NCBI GenBank assembly: GCA_013399305.1
Contig: VXAI01000068.1
Location: 3,026,500 to 3,090,499 of the forward strand
Source of the DNA: Rostratula benghalensis
Taxonomy: Eukaryota; Chordata; Aves; Charadriiformes; Rostratulidae
Direction: 5' to 3'
Length of the DNA stretch: 64,000 bases
The notes beneath the pieces were generated by a model. That model ran no database searches and was not told where the DNA came from. It saw only the letters and a program-made list of their open reading frames with translations. The translations under genes and the position numbers were made by a program. Of this stretch, positions 24,900-36,392 are shown one piece after another (positions within the stretch are counted from its first letter, which is position 1; each line of letters opens with the position of its first letter).

Positions 24900-25925
24900 G
24901 TAAGGGGCTCCGCGCCGCTCCCCTGGAGGCTCCTCTGCCGAGCCCGGCGCTGCCCGCAGCGAGGCTTCCTCCCCTCTCAGTCCCTCGACGGAGCTGGCGC
25001 CGGGCGCTCAGCAGGAACTGGGCAGCGGAGCCCGCCGTCCCTTCCCGTGCGCCGGAGAGCTCCCCGCCGCCTGCGAGGGCGCAGCCCTGTGCCCCCGGCG
25101 CTGGCTGCCCGCGGGGCGAGGCGAGCTCCGCAGGGCAGCACCCGGCACCGGACTCGGAGGATACTGTCCACCGGCGCCGCGCACTCCTCCCCCGGGCGGC
25201 GGGCTAGCGATCAACCCCTACGGGGAGCGGGCAGCGGTCCCTGCGGAGGGGAGAGTCGGGCTGGGGGTCCTCGCTGCTCCCCGACGGAGCTCCGGGAGCC
25301 GCTGCGGCGCGGGGCTCGGCGGAGGGTTGAGAGGAGCGGCTCCTGGCGAGGCATGCGGAGCACCTCGTTTGCATGATAAAGGAGGGAGGTGAAGGATGCT
25401 CCGTAGCTGTAATTGTGCATGGCAAAATAGTAATTAAATCATTTGTAATTAATTAGTAGCTAAGTAAACCCGTTTGCACAGATAAGAGCCGAAGCATATC
25501 TATTAGCCGAGTTGCTCTCTTCGGAGCGCGGATAGTTTTTAGCCCGCCGCGCTGAGGGGCAGCCCCGGGGCCGGGCGGGCGAGGGGCAGCGGCTGCTGTG
25601 CCGGTGCCGTGCCGGTGCCCCGCCGCCTGCTGGCGGCAGCGGCCCCCGCGCCGCGGCGGGGACGCCGGACCGGAGCGGCGGTAACGCCTGAGCCCCCGCG
25701 GAAAGGAGCCCGCTTCCTGATAAGGTGCCAAGCACGTAAGGCGTAGCCTCAGCTGAGTGGGCGACACATTTATTTTAACGTTATTTTTGTCAAAGTGTTA
25801 CTTTTGCTGAGCAAATTTCGTTGATGGAAAGATAAGGTTGATTTCCGGCACGTGTTGATTCTGGTGTTGGGGTTTTTTTAGTAAAATTACTACTACTATT
25901 CTGAGCAAAATACTATCTGTTCCAG
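24900..25925 (+). other. LYPD1: LYPD1 intron 1
   Basis: This intron is 1,026 bp, with GTAAGG donor and TTCCAG acceptor. About the first 0.8 kb is still CpG-island sequence and the remainder is AT-rich. The long open frames in the GC-rich part are composition artefacts. Confidence 0.9.
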
Positions 25926-26063
25926 GCTTGGGTTTGCAGATACAGTGCTACCAGTGTGAGGAGTTCCAGCTAAATAATGACTGCTCTGCTCCAGAGTTCA
26001 TCGTGAATTGTACAGTGAATGTTCAAGATATGTGTCAGAAAGAAGTAATGGAAAAAAGTTTTG
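25926..26063 (+). CDS. LYPD1: LYPD1 coding exon 2 (first half of LU domain)
   Basis: This exon supplies the rest of codon 18 and the start of the mature protein: GLGLQIQCYQCEEFQLNNDC, the NCTVNVQDMC stretch, then QKEVMEKSF. It forms the first half of the three-finger LU (Ly6/uPAR) domain, with five cysteines: the CYQC pair, DC, NC and MC. An Asn-Cys-Thr sequon could be glycosylated. The CYQCEEFQLNNDC block is nearly identical to mammalian LYPD1 and is diagnostic. Splice sites are TTCCAG before 25926 and GTAAGA after 26063, and the intron interrupts a Gly codon in phase 1, matching the next exon. Confidence 0.95.
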
Positions 26064-29000
26064 GTAAGAATTTAATAAGTATAGCTTTGTTTATTTGTGT
26101 TGGGTGGCATTTGTTGGTTTTGGCTCCACCCATTCACAGTCTTCAGCTACGGATGAAGCTGACATTCCTACCTAAAGGCACCAGATTCCATTTCTTTTGT
26201 GTCTGAGTGACTTTGTAACTCATAAAGTTAATCATTTTCCTTTAAAACTGGTGTAAAAGCTGAAGGATGCAAGCCAAATGTTGATAAAGCTGTTAATACA
26301 TTCTTACGGGTCTCAGATTTAGTTTCCCTGCACTGGGAAATTAATAACAAGTTAGTTTAATCTCATTACAGTTAATTACATGGGCTTTTCCCCCAAGAGA
26401 TGGAAGAGCATTAAATTAGTAATTCCCTCCTTTCTTTTATTTACTCTAGCAATTCATATTCTCTGAAGGTTCATCTTAAAGGAAGGAAAGTCTAGTCATC
26501 TTTTTTTTCATCCATAAAAAACATAAATCATCCAAGCAAACGGGAGGGATAAAAAGAACATTTTGGGGAGTTGGGAGAGGAGGGCACAAATGGATATATT
26601 TGCCATACTCATTTTCTAAGACTAAGGGGGCTTTTCCCATAGAGTAATTAAAATTAAAGTTAGCGTATTTGGAGGTAGATGTGTTCCAGAGGGAACTATC
26701 CGTGATTCTGTGTCTTGTCTCTATTGTCTTCTGAGCCGTGCCACGAATTACTTTTTTTTTTTTTTTTTTTTTTAAATTCAGCACCCTGGACAGCGCTGGC
26801 GATTTAGCGAGAAATGCCTTGGGTTTTAGACCCCAGGATGAGCAGAAGACGACAGCTTTGTTAGGGACTTCAGGGCTGGGCAGGGTGACAGGGAAGTGTG
26901 TTTGTGACATCCTGCTCATGATGCCGACAGCCATGAAGACACTAGGCATTAAAAAAGGCAAAGTAACAGTAACTTGCTGGTATGCCTTAACTTAGATGTG
27001 GCCTCTGTATCAAGCATCAGGCTTAGGAGCAGGGGGCAGGTTGAGACTTCAGAACTCTGATTGAAGGGGAAGCTGCTCTCTGGTGCATCTCACAGCTGAG
27101 GGCAGTGCTTTAGAACCTGGAGTTCACTGATGTAAAGGACTGATACACTGTTAATATAAACCAAGCTGTAGTTTGTCCTTTCTCAGTGAGTCCTTCAATA
27201 ACAGCAGGATCCCTGTCCACCTAGCAGATGTGTGCAGGCTGTGCCTTCAACAGTAACATTGGTGGGTTTTTGCCTTAGGAAACTATTCATTGCTATTTTC
27301 AAAGTGCTTATTAATCAGCTAGGTTCACTTCTGCTAGCGGTTTCAAACCACTACATTAGGAATCATAGAAAAACAATAAGAATAGTTGTTACCTATCAAC
27401 AGTAGCTGAACTACTGGTACTTCTGTTTCATCCTGGGTAACATCAGCCACAGTGACTGTATTTCTGTAAAATATGTAGAAGCTCTCCAGTGTAGAAAAAC
27501 CCCAAACCCCGCATGTTTAAAGCAAGAGTAGTCTCTTTTAAGCTATATATATATTTCATCTTTACTTTGAAAGAGGGTGGGGATGGGAGAGAGTTAGGGC
27601 TTGCAAAGTACTTTTAAAGTGTGAGTATCTCTAAATGAATGAAAGCTTTACTGTGCACACCACATCTTCTATAATAATTTTAATAGGTTTGAACGGATGC
27701 TATGAAGGGCTGTAGACATGGGGGGAAAAAAAGTCAGTTCTCACTGAATTCTTAACAGTTGATTTGTGTTTGGTTTTGGTTCGGTTTTTTGTTGTTGGGT
27801 TTTTTAAGTATCCTCCCCGGTTCCTTCATGTTTTCATTTCAGTACAACCCTAGACTGTATTAGCCTTCCAGAATCATATCTGCAATCTTCCCTTCAAGTA
27901 AATGTTAGAAAGCTGTTTTCAGTCAACTAAACCCCTCACAGATTAAAGTGCAACTCTTCTGGATCAGTAGGCTTGCACGTGTGCATATGCACAACTGCAG
28001 ATGTGCTAAAAGGCAGCCACTTTTGTGCTGCCTGTGTAAGATGGGGCAGGCAGTTGTGCATCTCTTCTCAGACCAGTAGGCAAGCTTGCAGCCCAGTCAG
28101 CGTGACTGTGGCACAGTGAAAATGCAAACTGGAATTGTTTTAATAGGTTTTAGACACATATTGATGCATAACTTATCCTTACTTCTATGCAGAAGTTGGT
28201 TTGCAACATAGTAAATAAGGAGCTCTTAAAAGAAACTTCTGGGTGTTGTTTGGGGTTTTTTTTGAATTTTTTTTTTCTGTAGAATTTTATATTGTCTCTG
28301 AGCAGACCCTTGAATTTTCCCTTTAGGAGGTAACTAGCATGGTGTTCATAGCAGGTACCACTGTTCTATTTTATTTGATTCACTTCTGTAAATGCAGTTC
28401 TTAATCATTTTAAGCTAAAGACTGTAAATTTCAGATCATGAATAAATCTAAATTTTTAATTTAACTATTTCAAATGGAGTGATATTTACACTGCAAGCTG
28501 AGTTTCTCTGTTAACTTCATTCAATTCTAGAAAGGATTGGTTGTGAAACAGGTTCATCATCCTTTATTGTTTCTTTTTCCTAATTGATATTTAAATGTGT
28601 GTAATATAAATTCCTTATTCTCTCAAGTTTTATTTAATAATTCATTCTACTTCTACCAGTATATTTCATAACTTGATTCTTTTGGTTTTTGCTTATCACC
28701 GAAAGCTGAAATGTTTCAAATATTGATTTTAATTTATAATAGACTTGAGTTTGAATTTTTAACCCAGAATATGAAAGATGAGAATTTGCATTTATTTGAC
28801 AGCACAGTCTCATAATTAAGAGTTTTTCCTCTTGACTAGATACAGTCAAAGGAGTATAATTTAATTTTTATAGACTAACCCATTTTTGTCCTTAATAAAA
28901 TATAGCTGTGTCACTGAGCAAAATGTTACAAGTTCCCCTAAACCTTATTTAAAAGTTAAATGCAATATTTTGAGATAAAGTTCATGGTCTGAATCAGTAA

Positions 29001-32000
29001 CCTATTGATGTAGTCATCCTTCCTTTGCAGTTTGCATTAATCTGGGTGTTTTGCTATCAAGGGGGTCACTGACTTACATTCTGTGGTGTGCTTACAGTGT
29101 AGTCCCCAGCGTGTAGCCGGTGACTTTTTTTCTTATGTATATGTTGGTGTTCACTGAGTTGTACAATGAGAGCCCTGTGGTTCAGCTTCATTTCTCTATT
29201 CAGCTTTCTATAAACAAGGCAGTGGAGAACTACAACTCTGTGTGGGATTTTTTTCTCATTTATATTGTAAATAGTTCCTTATTCCTGGTCATAGCTAAAC
29301 AAACCACTCCAATTGCTATAAAATTAGGGTTAGTGCTTTATGTGCCACTGTGTTCTCTCAGGACATTGTCTTTGTTTCCGGAGAACCAATCATAGGAAGT
29401 AGTTTTTGGCTTCAGGTGAGAAATAGCAGCAGCATGTTCCTAACCCAGAGCTTAAAAAGTGGCTGTGACTGTGACTGTCTCTGATGTGAGTAGCTAAGAA
29501 TGCAGGTATTAGTCACTAATGTTTTGAATTAGATCAGCAGGCACGTTATCCTAGCTGTCTGTAGTATCGGGTAGACATTTGCTCCATTTCACAACTTCAG
29601 ATGAATTGAACAGTACATCACCACGTGCCTGATTAAGTGATTATGTGGAACTAGTCTAATTCTGTCTCCCTTGCAAACAGGCACTTTCCCATGGCAGTTT
29701 ATATTCCAATTGCACTTTGGGGATCTGACAGTGCACAGAACTGGAGACTTTGTCTAGTAAATGACAAAATATTTTTCTCAATTTAAGCAGAGTTGTATTA
29801 AAAATTTTGCTAGAACAGGTTTTTATATAATATTCTGTTAATATTCTGTTCCAGTGGGAGATAAAGAGGGATGGGACAATATTTTGCCTGAGATGCAAAA
29901 ACTTACTAATTATTTTTTTAATTTAATCCTGAAAAATAAAAGATAATAAAAAATATCAGTGCTTTCTTCCTTTAGAGGGAAAAATGGTGGGCATGGGAAG
30001 AGGCACTGTAGACTACATGAAGTAATTTTTGTTCCACAGAAATTAATGTAAGTGTTACATTTCCAGTAGTGTGTAAATGAAATGTTTGACAAAGGACCAA
30101 AGTTCTTGCTCATAGTAATCCCACTTGCAGATACTTCGAGGAAATACCCACAGTAGATTCCCCTCCCACTTGCCTCTCTCTTTCCCATCCAAGAACTTTT
30201 AACTTAGACATGTTAGTGCTCCTTTGGTTTTATAATATACTTAGGAAAAAAAGAAATCCCACAGTATATTGGGAACAGATGAAACTTCTTGATGATATGT
30301 GTATATGAGATATATATATCTATCTCATAGAAAACATACTGATAATGAAGCTTACCTTCTACTGAAGGTAAGAGCTACCTGAGCATTAAGGCTGATCTAA
30401 AACCTACTTAAGGCAAAACGAAACTTGCAATGTGAACAAATCAGAAAGGAATAAAGCATGAAGGATGAGACAATCAGCCCAGAAAGGCAGCCAGTGTAAA
30501 TTTCTCAGAGCTCTCTGTAAGTAAACCTGCCCAAGTGTATGTTTTGAACAATATATACCTTGTGCCATAATGAAGTTGTGAACATACTTCCACAAACTTT
30601 TACTTTTGCAAGAAAGAAAATAAATGATCCAGAGTAGCAAGGCTGATATTTTAAAATGTCTCTCTGTATAAAAGTAAAATTGTTTATGAATTTTCCTTTG
30701 CATGTGAATTGGGAAACAGCCTCATTATTTCTATTAACTTGCAATAAGAAGATTCTCATGTTTTTTTGGTTTACAATGGCTTTTCTAATGTATTTACATA
30801 GTATATAATCATGCTGTGTAATTAAAGCAATTGCTGTAATTTTGTACTTAAAAGCAGTGCATGGGAACATCATGAACAAGGCTGTCAGCTCACTGTTGAA
30901 CTATAATTTTATTTATTTAACTCTTCTCAGTATTCGTTTCCCAGGCATTTGTTTTATCGGGCAGAGGAAAACAGTGTCTAAGTTGTGCGATGAGTTGGCC
31001 TATGGTAAATTCTTTACCTGGGATTATTGCTTTTCTTATCTTATTGTGATGCTGCCATGATTAAGTTGCTTTGTGTACGGCTGTTCAGGATTCCAGAAGC
31101 ACATACTTTTTTCTGTTTTCATGCCTAGTATTTCCATTCGTACTAATACTACTTGTGTCAAGGGGAGCTTATACTCTGGTGTCCACTTATTGACAAAATG
31201 ATGAAAACAGCAAACAAAGTTTAATGTTTTTCACAATCACTGCAGGCATTAAAGTTTTATAGGCAATCACTGCATCCCCAGTATCCATTTAGAAACAATA
31301 AGAAACATCCACTGAGCTGGTGGCAGATTATTTCATTTATTTATTTTTTTTCCTACACTGTCTATTTTGATCCAAGCATATCAACATAGCTCAAAAGAAC
31401 TTTTTTTTTTTCAGTCAAAGTGAGGTACAATATAATAAATCTTTACTGAAAATTAATAAAGAAAAAGAAAAACTTGGCATGTGACAGGTGCTACTTGGTC
31501 TCCAATGAAATGAAGGTATTGTAACCAATATTGGAAAGATGCATCTCCTTTTTGATACTGAATAAAAAACTTGCAATCTATATTGTTAATTTGTACGGTA
31601 TGGTGAAAACTTGGAGCTGTGGATATGTTACCATTCAGAAACAATTTTTCAGATGCCAAAGCTGTTTTCTTACTAGTAAATTCCTTCCAATCTCTGGGTT
31701 CCTCAGAAAACTTCCAGCCATGTATGGGATGAACTGAACTAAGTGCTTTGGCTAAGGAGAAATCAGAGGGAGCATTTAGTAGATTGCCCTTCTGGCTGCC
31801 TTTTAATATTGAAAAGCAACAGTGGAGTTAACAACTCAAGCAGTTTACGACTTGAAAGTCATGAGAAAGATCTAAGTGCAAAAGTGATGAAGGGCTGTAT
31901 TATTTTAAGGAAGTTGTGGTATCTGGTCCAGTGAATTCCATTTTTCACAGGACATGGCCAATAGCTTTTTATGTTATTTTATTTCTCAGACTTGTATGAA

Positions 32001-35000
32001 AGATATACAAATGAATTTTGTGAGGATACAGTGCCCATTGGCTTGTGTCTCTTAAGCCTTTGCGTTTCTGATTGCTTTTCATACACAAATGAGGCTGTGC
32101 TTCCAAAAACTTCTCATGGTCTGACCCTATCGCTTGTCTTAGCTCCTTATCAAAACATTGGTAAGCATGTTTTAATTAATCCAAACTGTTTCCAGTTCCA
32201 CCTTTCGTGCTTAGTTTGGATTTTTTTTTTTGAAAACTTGATACAGCCTATTTTGTGAAATTACCAATGAGTCTCTGAATGGGAAAAATGTAGAATAAAA
32301 ACCAGGCAAATTCTAGTCAGAAGTTGAACAGGCTGTAAAACTGTAAGCATGAAAATAGCTAAAGACATAAAAGCTGAATGGATTTCAAAGGTATTGGCAT
32401 GTGGGTGTAAACGTGAGCCCTTCCACTGAAAGTGGTAAGAATGTTAATTAGTAGGATGCAACAAGACTATTCACGTGTAAAATTATTTATGGGACTTATT
32501 ACAAGGGTATAGCACTTTAACATTTGTAAAGGCATAAGGACTGCAGCACCCCAGTTTGCTTCAGCAGGTAAGGATTGTCAAGAAAAATGCCAATACGTGA
32601 TTCTGAAAATTAAGTCTATGTTCACCTCTCTTGCTGGAAGATATTGTATACTTTAATCTCTCGATATCCAAAGCATTTACTCACCTTTATATCAGGAAAG
32701 TACAGATGATGGAAGGCTGTGAGCCAGCTTTGCTTGAAGGATTGTATGTTTTACTGCTTGACTCTAAGTCCACATTAATGAGCAGAGAAATGAATAAGAA
32801 CAGTTGAAAACAAAAGAATTATATCTGCAGGTGAAAGCTGAGCTTTGACTTCTGGTCTGTAGCCTTCTGTGGCTTTCAAAAAATAGTTAATAATACCACC
32901 ATTAGCAGCTGTACTTAACTTTCTCAGCCTGCACATTTTAAAGCAGCTTAATGCCATGCTTCTGCTTTGTGTGACTGGGAGCAATGGCAAAGACTATTTT
33001 GTGCCATTATTTACATTATTAACAATGCAGTTTAGATTCATATTTCCAGTCCCAGAATTAGAAAGCGCGTGTTAGAGATATCCCAGTAATCTAAACCCTT
33101 GTCCTCTGTTGGCCAACAATTGTCCAGTTTTCTTTGAAGGTGATTTAATTTCTGCAAGATGCCATGTCATTTCAGGTCAGAAGGAGGGTGAGAAGGCCAG
33201 TCTTTCATTGTCAAAAACCTCATAGTTTCTGAAAAAGGTGCAACTTTTAAAAAGCACCAAATGTATGGAGGAGTTGTGATGCTATTGTGTTATGTTTTCA
33301 TAGAAAATTATGATAAAAGTATGCTAATTCAACCAGGTAGGGTTTGTTGGGGAGATATTTTATTTTGATTTTATATTTTTACAGAATTGTATACTCCTGT
33401 AAGACCCTGATGGCATGAATATGCTTTCATCTTGTCTACCGAAGGCATCAAAGGGAGGGGATTGGGGTGAAATAGCTGCAGTCCTAAACCACAGGATGAA
33501 AAATCAGGAAGTGTGTGAGCTTTGCAATAGATTTCAAGTTATTTAATTTCAGTGCTTTCATTTATTTTTTTTTTTTCATCTGGAAAACACTGATCGTGGT
33601 TACTTAAAGTATTTAATTAGTTGTTTATAAGTCAGTAAATTTCATGATAAAATTTTTGGCAAGGTGCAAATTACTTAAGTAACCACTCATGAGCTCCAGA
33701 GAGAAAGTTGAGAAGATGAGGATAGGAAGAGTTGCTGTAAAATGAACACAGAGGACATGGCTGGATATGTTTATATTTTACACTTACTTAAACTGTTATT
33801 TTAACAGTGTGTTTAGAATCATAGATGAAAGGATTTGTGTTGGGGAACCTTAATTTGTATTTTAAACCACTGAAAACATGATCTGTTTGGGGAAGCACAA
33901 TGTCAGAAGAATGATTGCTTTTCAACATTCAGTCACTTTCTACCATATTTAGAACCTTATTAGGTAAAATATTTATAATCACATTCTCTAGAAAACAGAG
34001 GGCAAATTGCAATAGGCCCTTTTGCAGTCTGTCACTGTATGATGTATGTGAACAGGTACTAGCTAAGGAATAAACAATTATCATACCAAGCCCACTGATG
34101 GATGTAAAAACAAATATGAAAACTAAAAATCTAAAAAGAAGGAAAACTTGCAGATTCATCAAGACTGGAAGTTTCAGTGAAATAAGATCATTGGAACTCC
34201 TACTCCTCATGGTACCAAAACAACGGAGGAGTGTAAGTTCATACACATGGTCCTTGTGCTTGTCCTTACGAACAACAACATGAAGAGAACACCCAAACCA
34301 AATCATATACAAATCATGAAAGCACACTAACACTAGAGCTGGAACAGCTGTTGGGGGCTTTGCATGGGTTGTGTGTGCCACACTATGAAGTGTCCACTGT
34401 TGGCTTAGGTTTTGCTTTTTGCTTGGAGGCGATGGGCAAGATTAAGCACCAAATCTCAGCTCTTAGCGTAGAAATTCTGCAAAGTCTTAGTAATACACCT
34501 CAACACTTTCCTTGATCTGCCTGCTAACCTTCTGAGTTACATTAAGTTGAAAAATTTTTCTACGTGCTTGAAGCTGTGGCTCTGTCTATGTCTTCAACTC
34601 TTGGTCCAATCTTGAGAAGGCAGGTTTGTGACTGTTCAAGGATGCCTTGTTCCTGGACCCTAGGTGGGCATAGACTGTTTTCTAATGCTCCAAAAGACTT
34701 GATGTAGTAGGTGTACTCAGAGTCTCAGAGTGCAGAAGACTTTGCTAAAGCTGTATTTGTGGAATGAGCTGGCTTTATATTCACCTGTGAAATTGGATAG
34801 GTACAGAACACTATAGGAAAAGCTTTTTTAAAAATGAGGAGTGTCAGCCATTGCCCACGAGATAGTGCATTTGGCTTGGAAAAGCTACTGTTGGGCAAAG
34901 AGACATCGTCTACTTGACAGGAATCCAACATTAAGAGTTTTGTGGCCATGAGACTATAGACTGTTCTGGGGGTGAAGCAGCAGGCTGTGGTTTCCTGCTG

Positions 35001-35960
35001 AGGTGTGCTACTGCAGAAAGCTGTTTCAGAGTAGTTGGGTCATAGAGCGGGAAGGTGACTGTCTTTTTTTAGAAAGGTCACTGATTTTAGAGTTGATATC
35101 CTAGTTGCCTCTTTCAGCTTCAGAGACTCTATGTATTTTGCTGAAGAACAGTCTTGGGAGTACAGGTGCAAACTAGAGCTACATGCTACTAAGATTATGG
35201 TTGGCTCTTACGTTGGAGAGTCATGCATATGCTTGGTCTTTTTGCCTGTACCTGCTGTATCAGAAGAGTTGGAGGTGCCTAATAAGCTTCTTTTCAAGCA
35301 GTAAGAGAAAAACCTTGGATCTTCTGTTGCCTTCTGCATGCACACAGTGTAAGAAGCAGGTGTGATGTCACCTTTTTTTCGTTGTCCTAGTAACAAGTTA
35401 AAGCTGTTATTCAAGAGAGCATGTACAAGCTCTGCAGACAGGGTAGGTGGAGAATTTGAATAAATTGTATCATGAATTGTTTGTTGCTATCAAGACCGAA
35501 TGCACCTACATGTGGCCAAAAGAGAGTGCCAGGGTGTGGATGCACAGGAACTAGACTGCAGCCAAGTGTGGGGATTGAGCTGACAGCTGGGGAGGTGCGT
35601 ACAGAATGGATCTAGGTGAGCAAATCAGTATTACAAGCAGAAACCATAGAAACCCCCTGAGATTTACACCATCACTTCATTACATGGAGTAAGGCAGAAG
35701 TGCTGCAGAAATAGTAGTTTAGGCATTGACACATGTAGGATCACGTGTGGGGCAAGAGGGCGGAGAGGTGTAACAATGGGGAGGTTGTTCAGTCTAGGAG
35801 TGAATTTTCAATGCTCAATTTAAGCCCAAGCTTTATATATATATGTATATTTAAGTAAAAAAGTAGTTACAGTAGGTGTATGTGGAAGGAGAGGGTGTGG
35901 AATATTGTTGTATTATTGCACAGATATTCCAGCCTTGCGTACTCCCCTCTCTTCAAGTAT
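26064..35960 (+). other. LYPD1: LYPD1 intron 2, first part
   Basis: This intron opens with a GTAAGA donor and is AT-rich throughout. It contains a 22-base T run (26752-26773), several shorter homopolymers and a possible decayed CR1 tail at about 33815-33855. I see no exon, RNA gene or other repeat. A 150-codon hydrophobic minus-strand open frame at 33929-34381 resembles no family I know and lacks support. Confidence 0.75.
33815..33855 (-). mobile_element. Possible decayed CR1 3' tail
   Basis: The string AGAATCATAGATGAAAGGAT followed by TTGTGTTGGGGAACCTTAA resembles an eroded version of the minus-strand CR1 3' end (AGAATCATAGAATGGTTTGG, then TTGGAAGGGACCTTAA). Only about 40 bp are recognisable and the rest of an element is not visible. 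Confidence 0.4.
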
Positions 35961-36392
35961 CACAGAATCACAGACTATCAGGGATTGGAAGGGACCTTGA
36001 AAGCTCATCCAGTCCAATCCCCCTGCCACAGCAGGAACACCCAGATCAGGTCACACAGGAACGCGTCCAGACGGGTCTTGAACGTCTCCTTACTCCACAA
36101 CCTCTCTGGGCAGCCCGTTCCAGTGCTCTGTCACCCTCACTGTGAAGAGTTTTTCCTCATATTTAAATGGAACCTCCTGTGTTCCAGCTTGTACCCATTG
36201 CCCCTTGTTCTATCATAGGCCGTTGCTGAGAAGAGCCTGGCTCCATCCTCCTGACACTCACCCTTTCCAGATTTATAAACATTCATGAGGTCATCCCTCA
36301 GTCTCCTCTTCTCCAAGGTAAAGAGACCCAGCTCCCTCAGCCTTTCCTCATACGGGAGATGCTCCACTCCGTTCATCATCTTTGTGGCTCTA
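35961..36392 (-). mobile_element. CR1 non-LTR retrotransposon 3' end with ORF2 C-terminus
   Basis: This is a minus-strand CR1 copy. Its 3' tail at 35961 reads CACAGAATCACAGACTATCA on the plus strand, the same tail as the copies at 9555 and 50552. The ORF2 C-terminal coding region is recognisable ([20 protein letters not shown], then [14 protein letters not shown]). It is frameshifted or degraded after that point, because FFTVRV is lost at an AAGAGTTTTTCC indel. The 5' truncation is at about 36392, where homology to the 50552 copy ends after TTTGTGGCTCTA. Confidence 0.95.

Larger units (their letters stand above)
23600..25720 (+). promoter_or_regulatory. LYPD1: CpG island covering the LYPD1 promoter, exon 1 and most of intron 1
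   Basis: GC content and CpG density rise sharply at about 23600 and fall again after about 25720, while both flanks are AT-rich. The LYPD1 start codon lies inside, at 24848. The island contains C runs (for example 23852-23864 and 24302-24309), long GC-driven open frames in all frames, and a 41-bp minisatellite (23880-24020). I see no convincing TATA box, so a dispersed CpG-island promoter is likely. The transcription start cannot be fixed from sequence, but it should lie within several hundred bases upstream of 24848. Confidence 0.85.

Noticed and set aside
24149..25376. Long overlapping open frames in the GC-rich region (up to about 315 codons)
   Set aside because: They occur in all frames, are dominated by Arg, Ala, Gly and Pro, and coincide with the CpG island. 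Low stop frequency in GC-rich DNA explains them.
26752..26773. 22-base T run as a possible minus-strand retroposon tail
   Set aside because: The adjacent sequence is not recognisable as a gene or SINE and no target-site duplication was seen.
30300..30332. TA-rich near-palindrome that could form a hairpin
   Set aside because: Low-complexity TATA repeats easily give such symmetry and nothing suggests a structured RNA.
33929..34381. 150-codon hydrophobic minus-strand frame in LYPD1 intron 2
   Set aside because: The hydrophobicity follows from AT-rich composition. I see no family motif, splice context or retrocopy signs such as a poly(A) tail.
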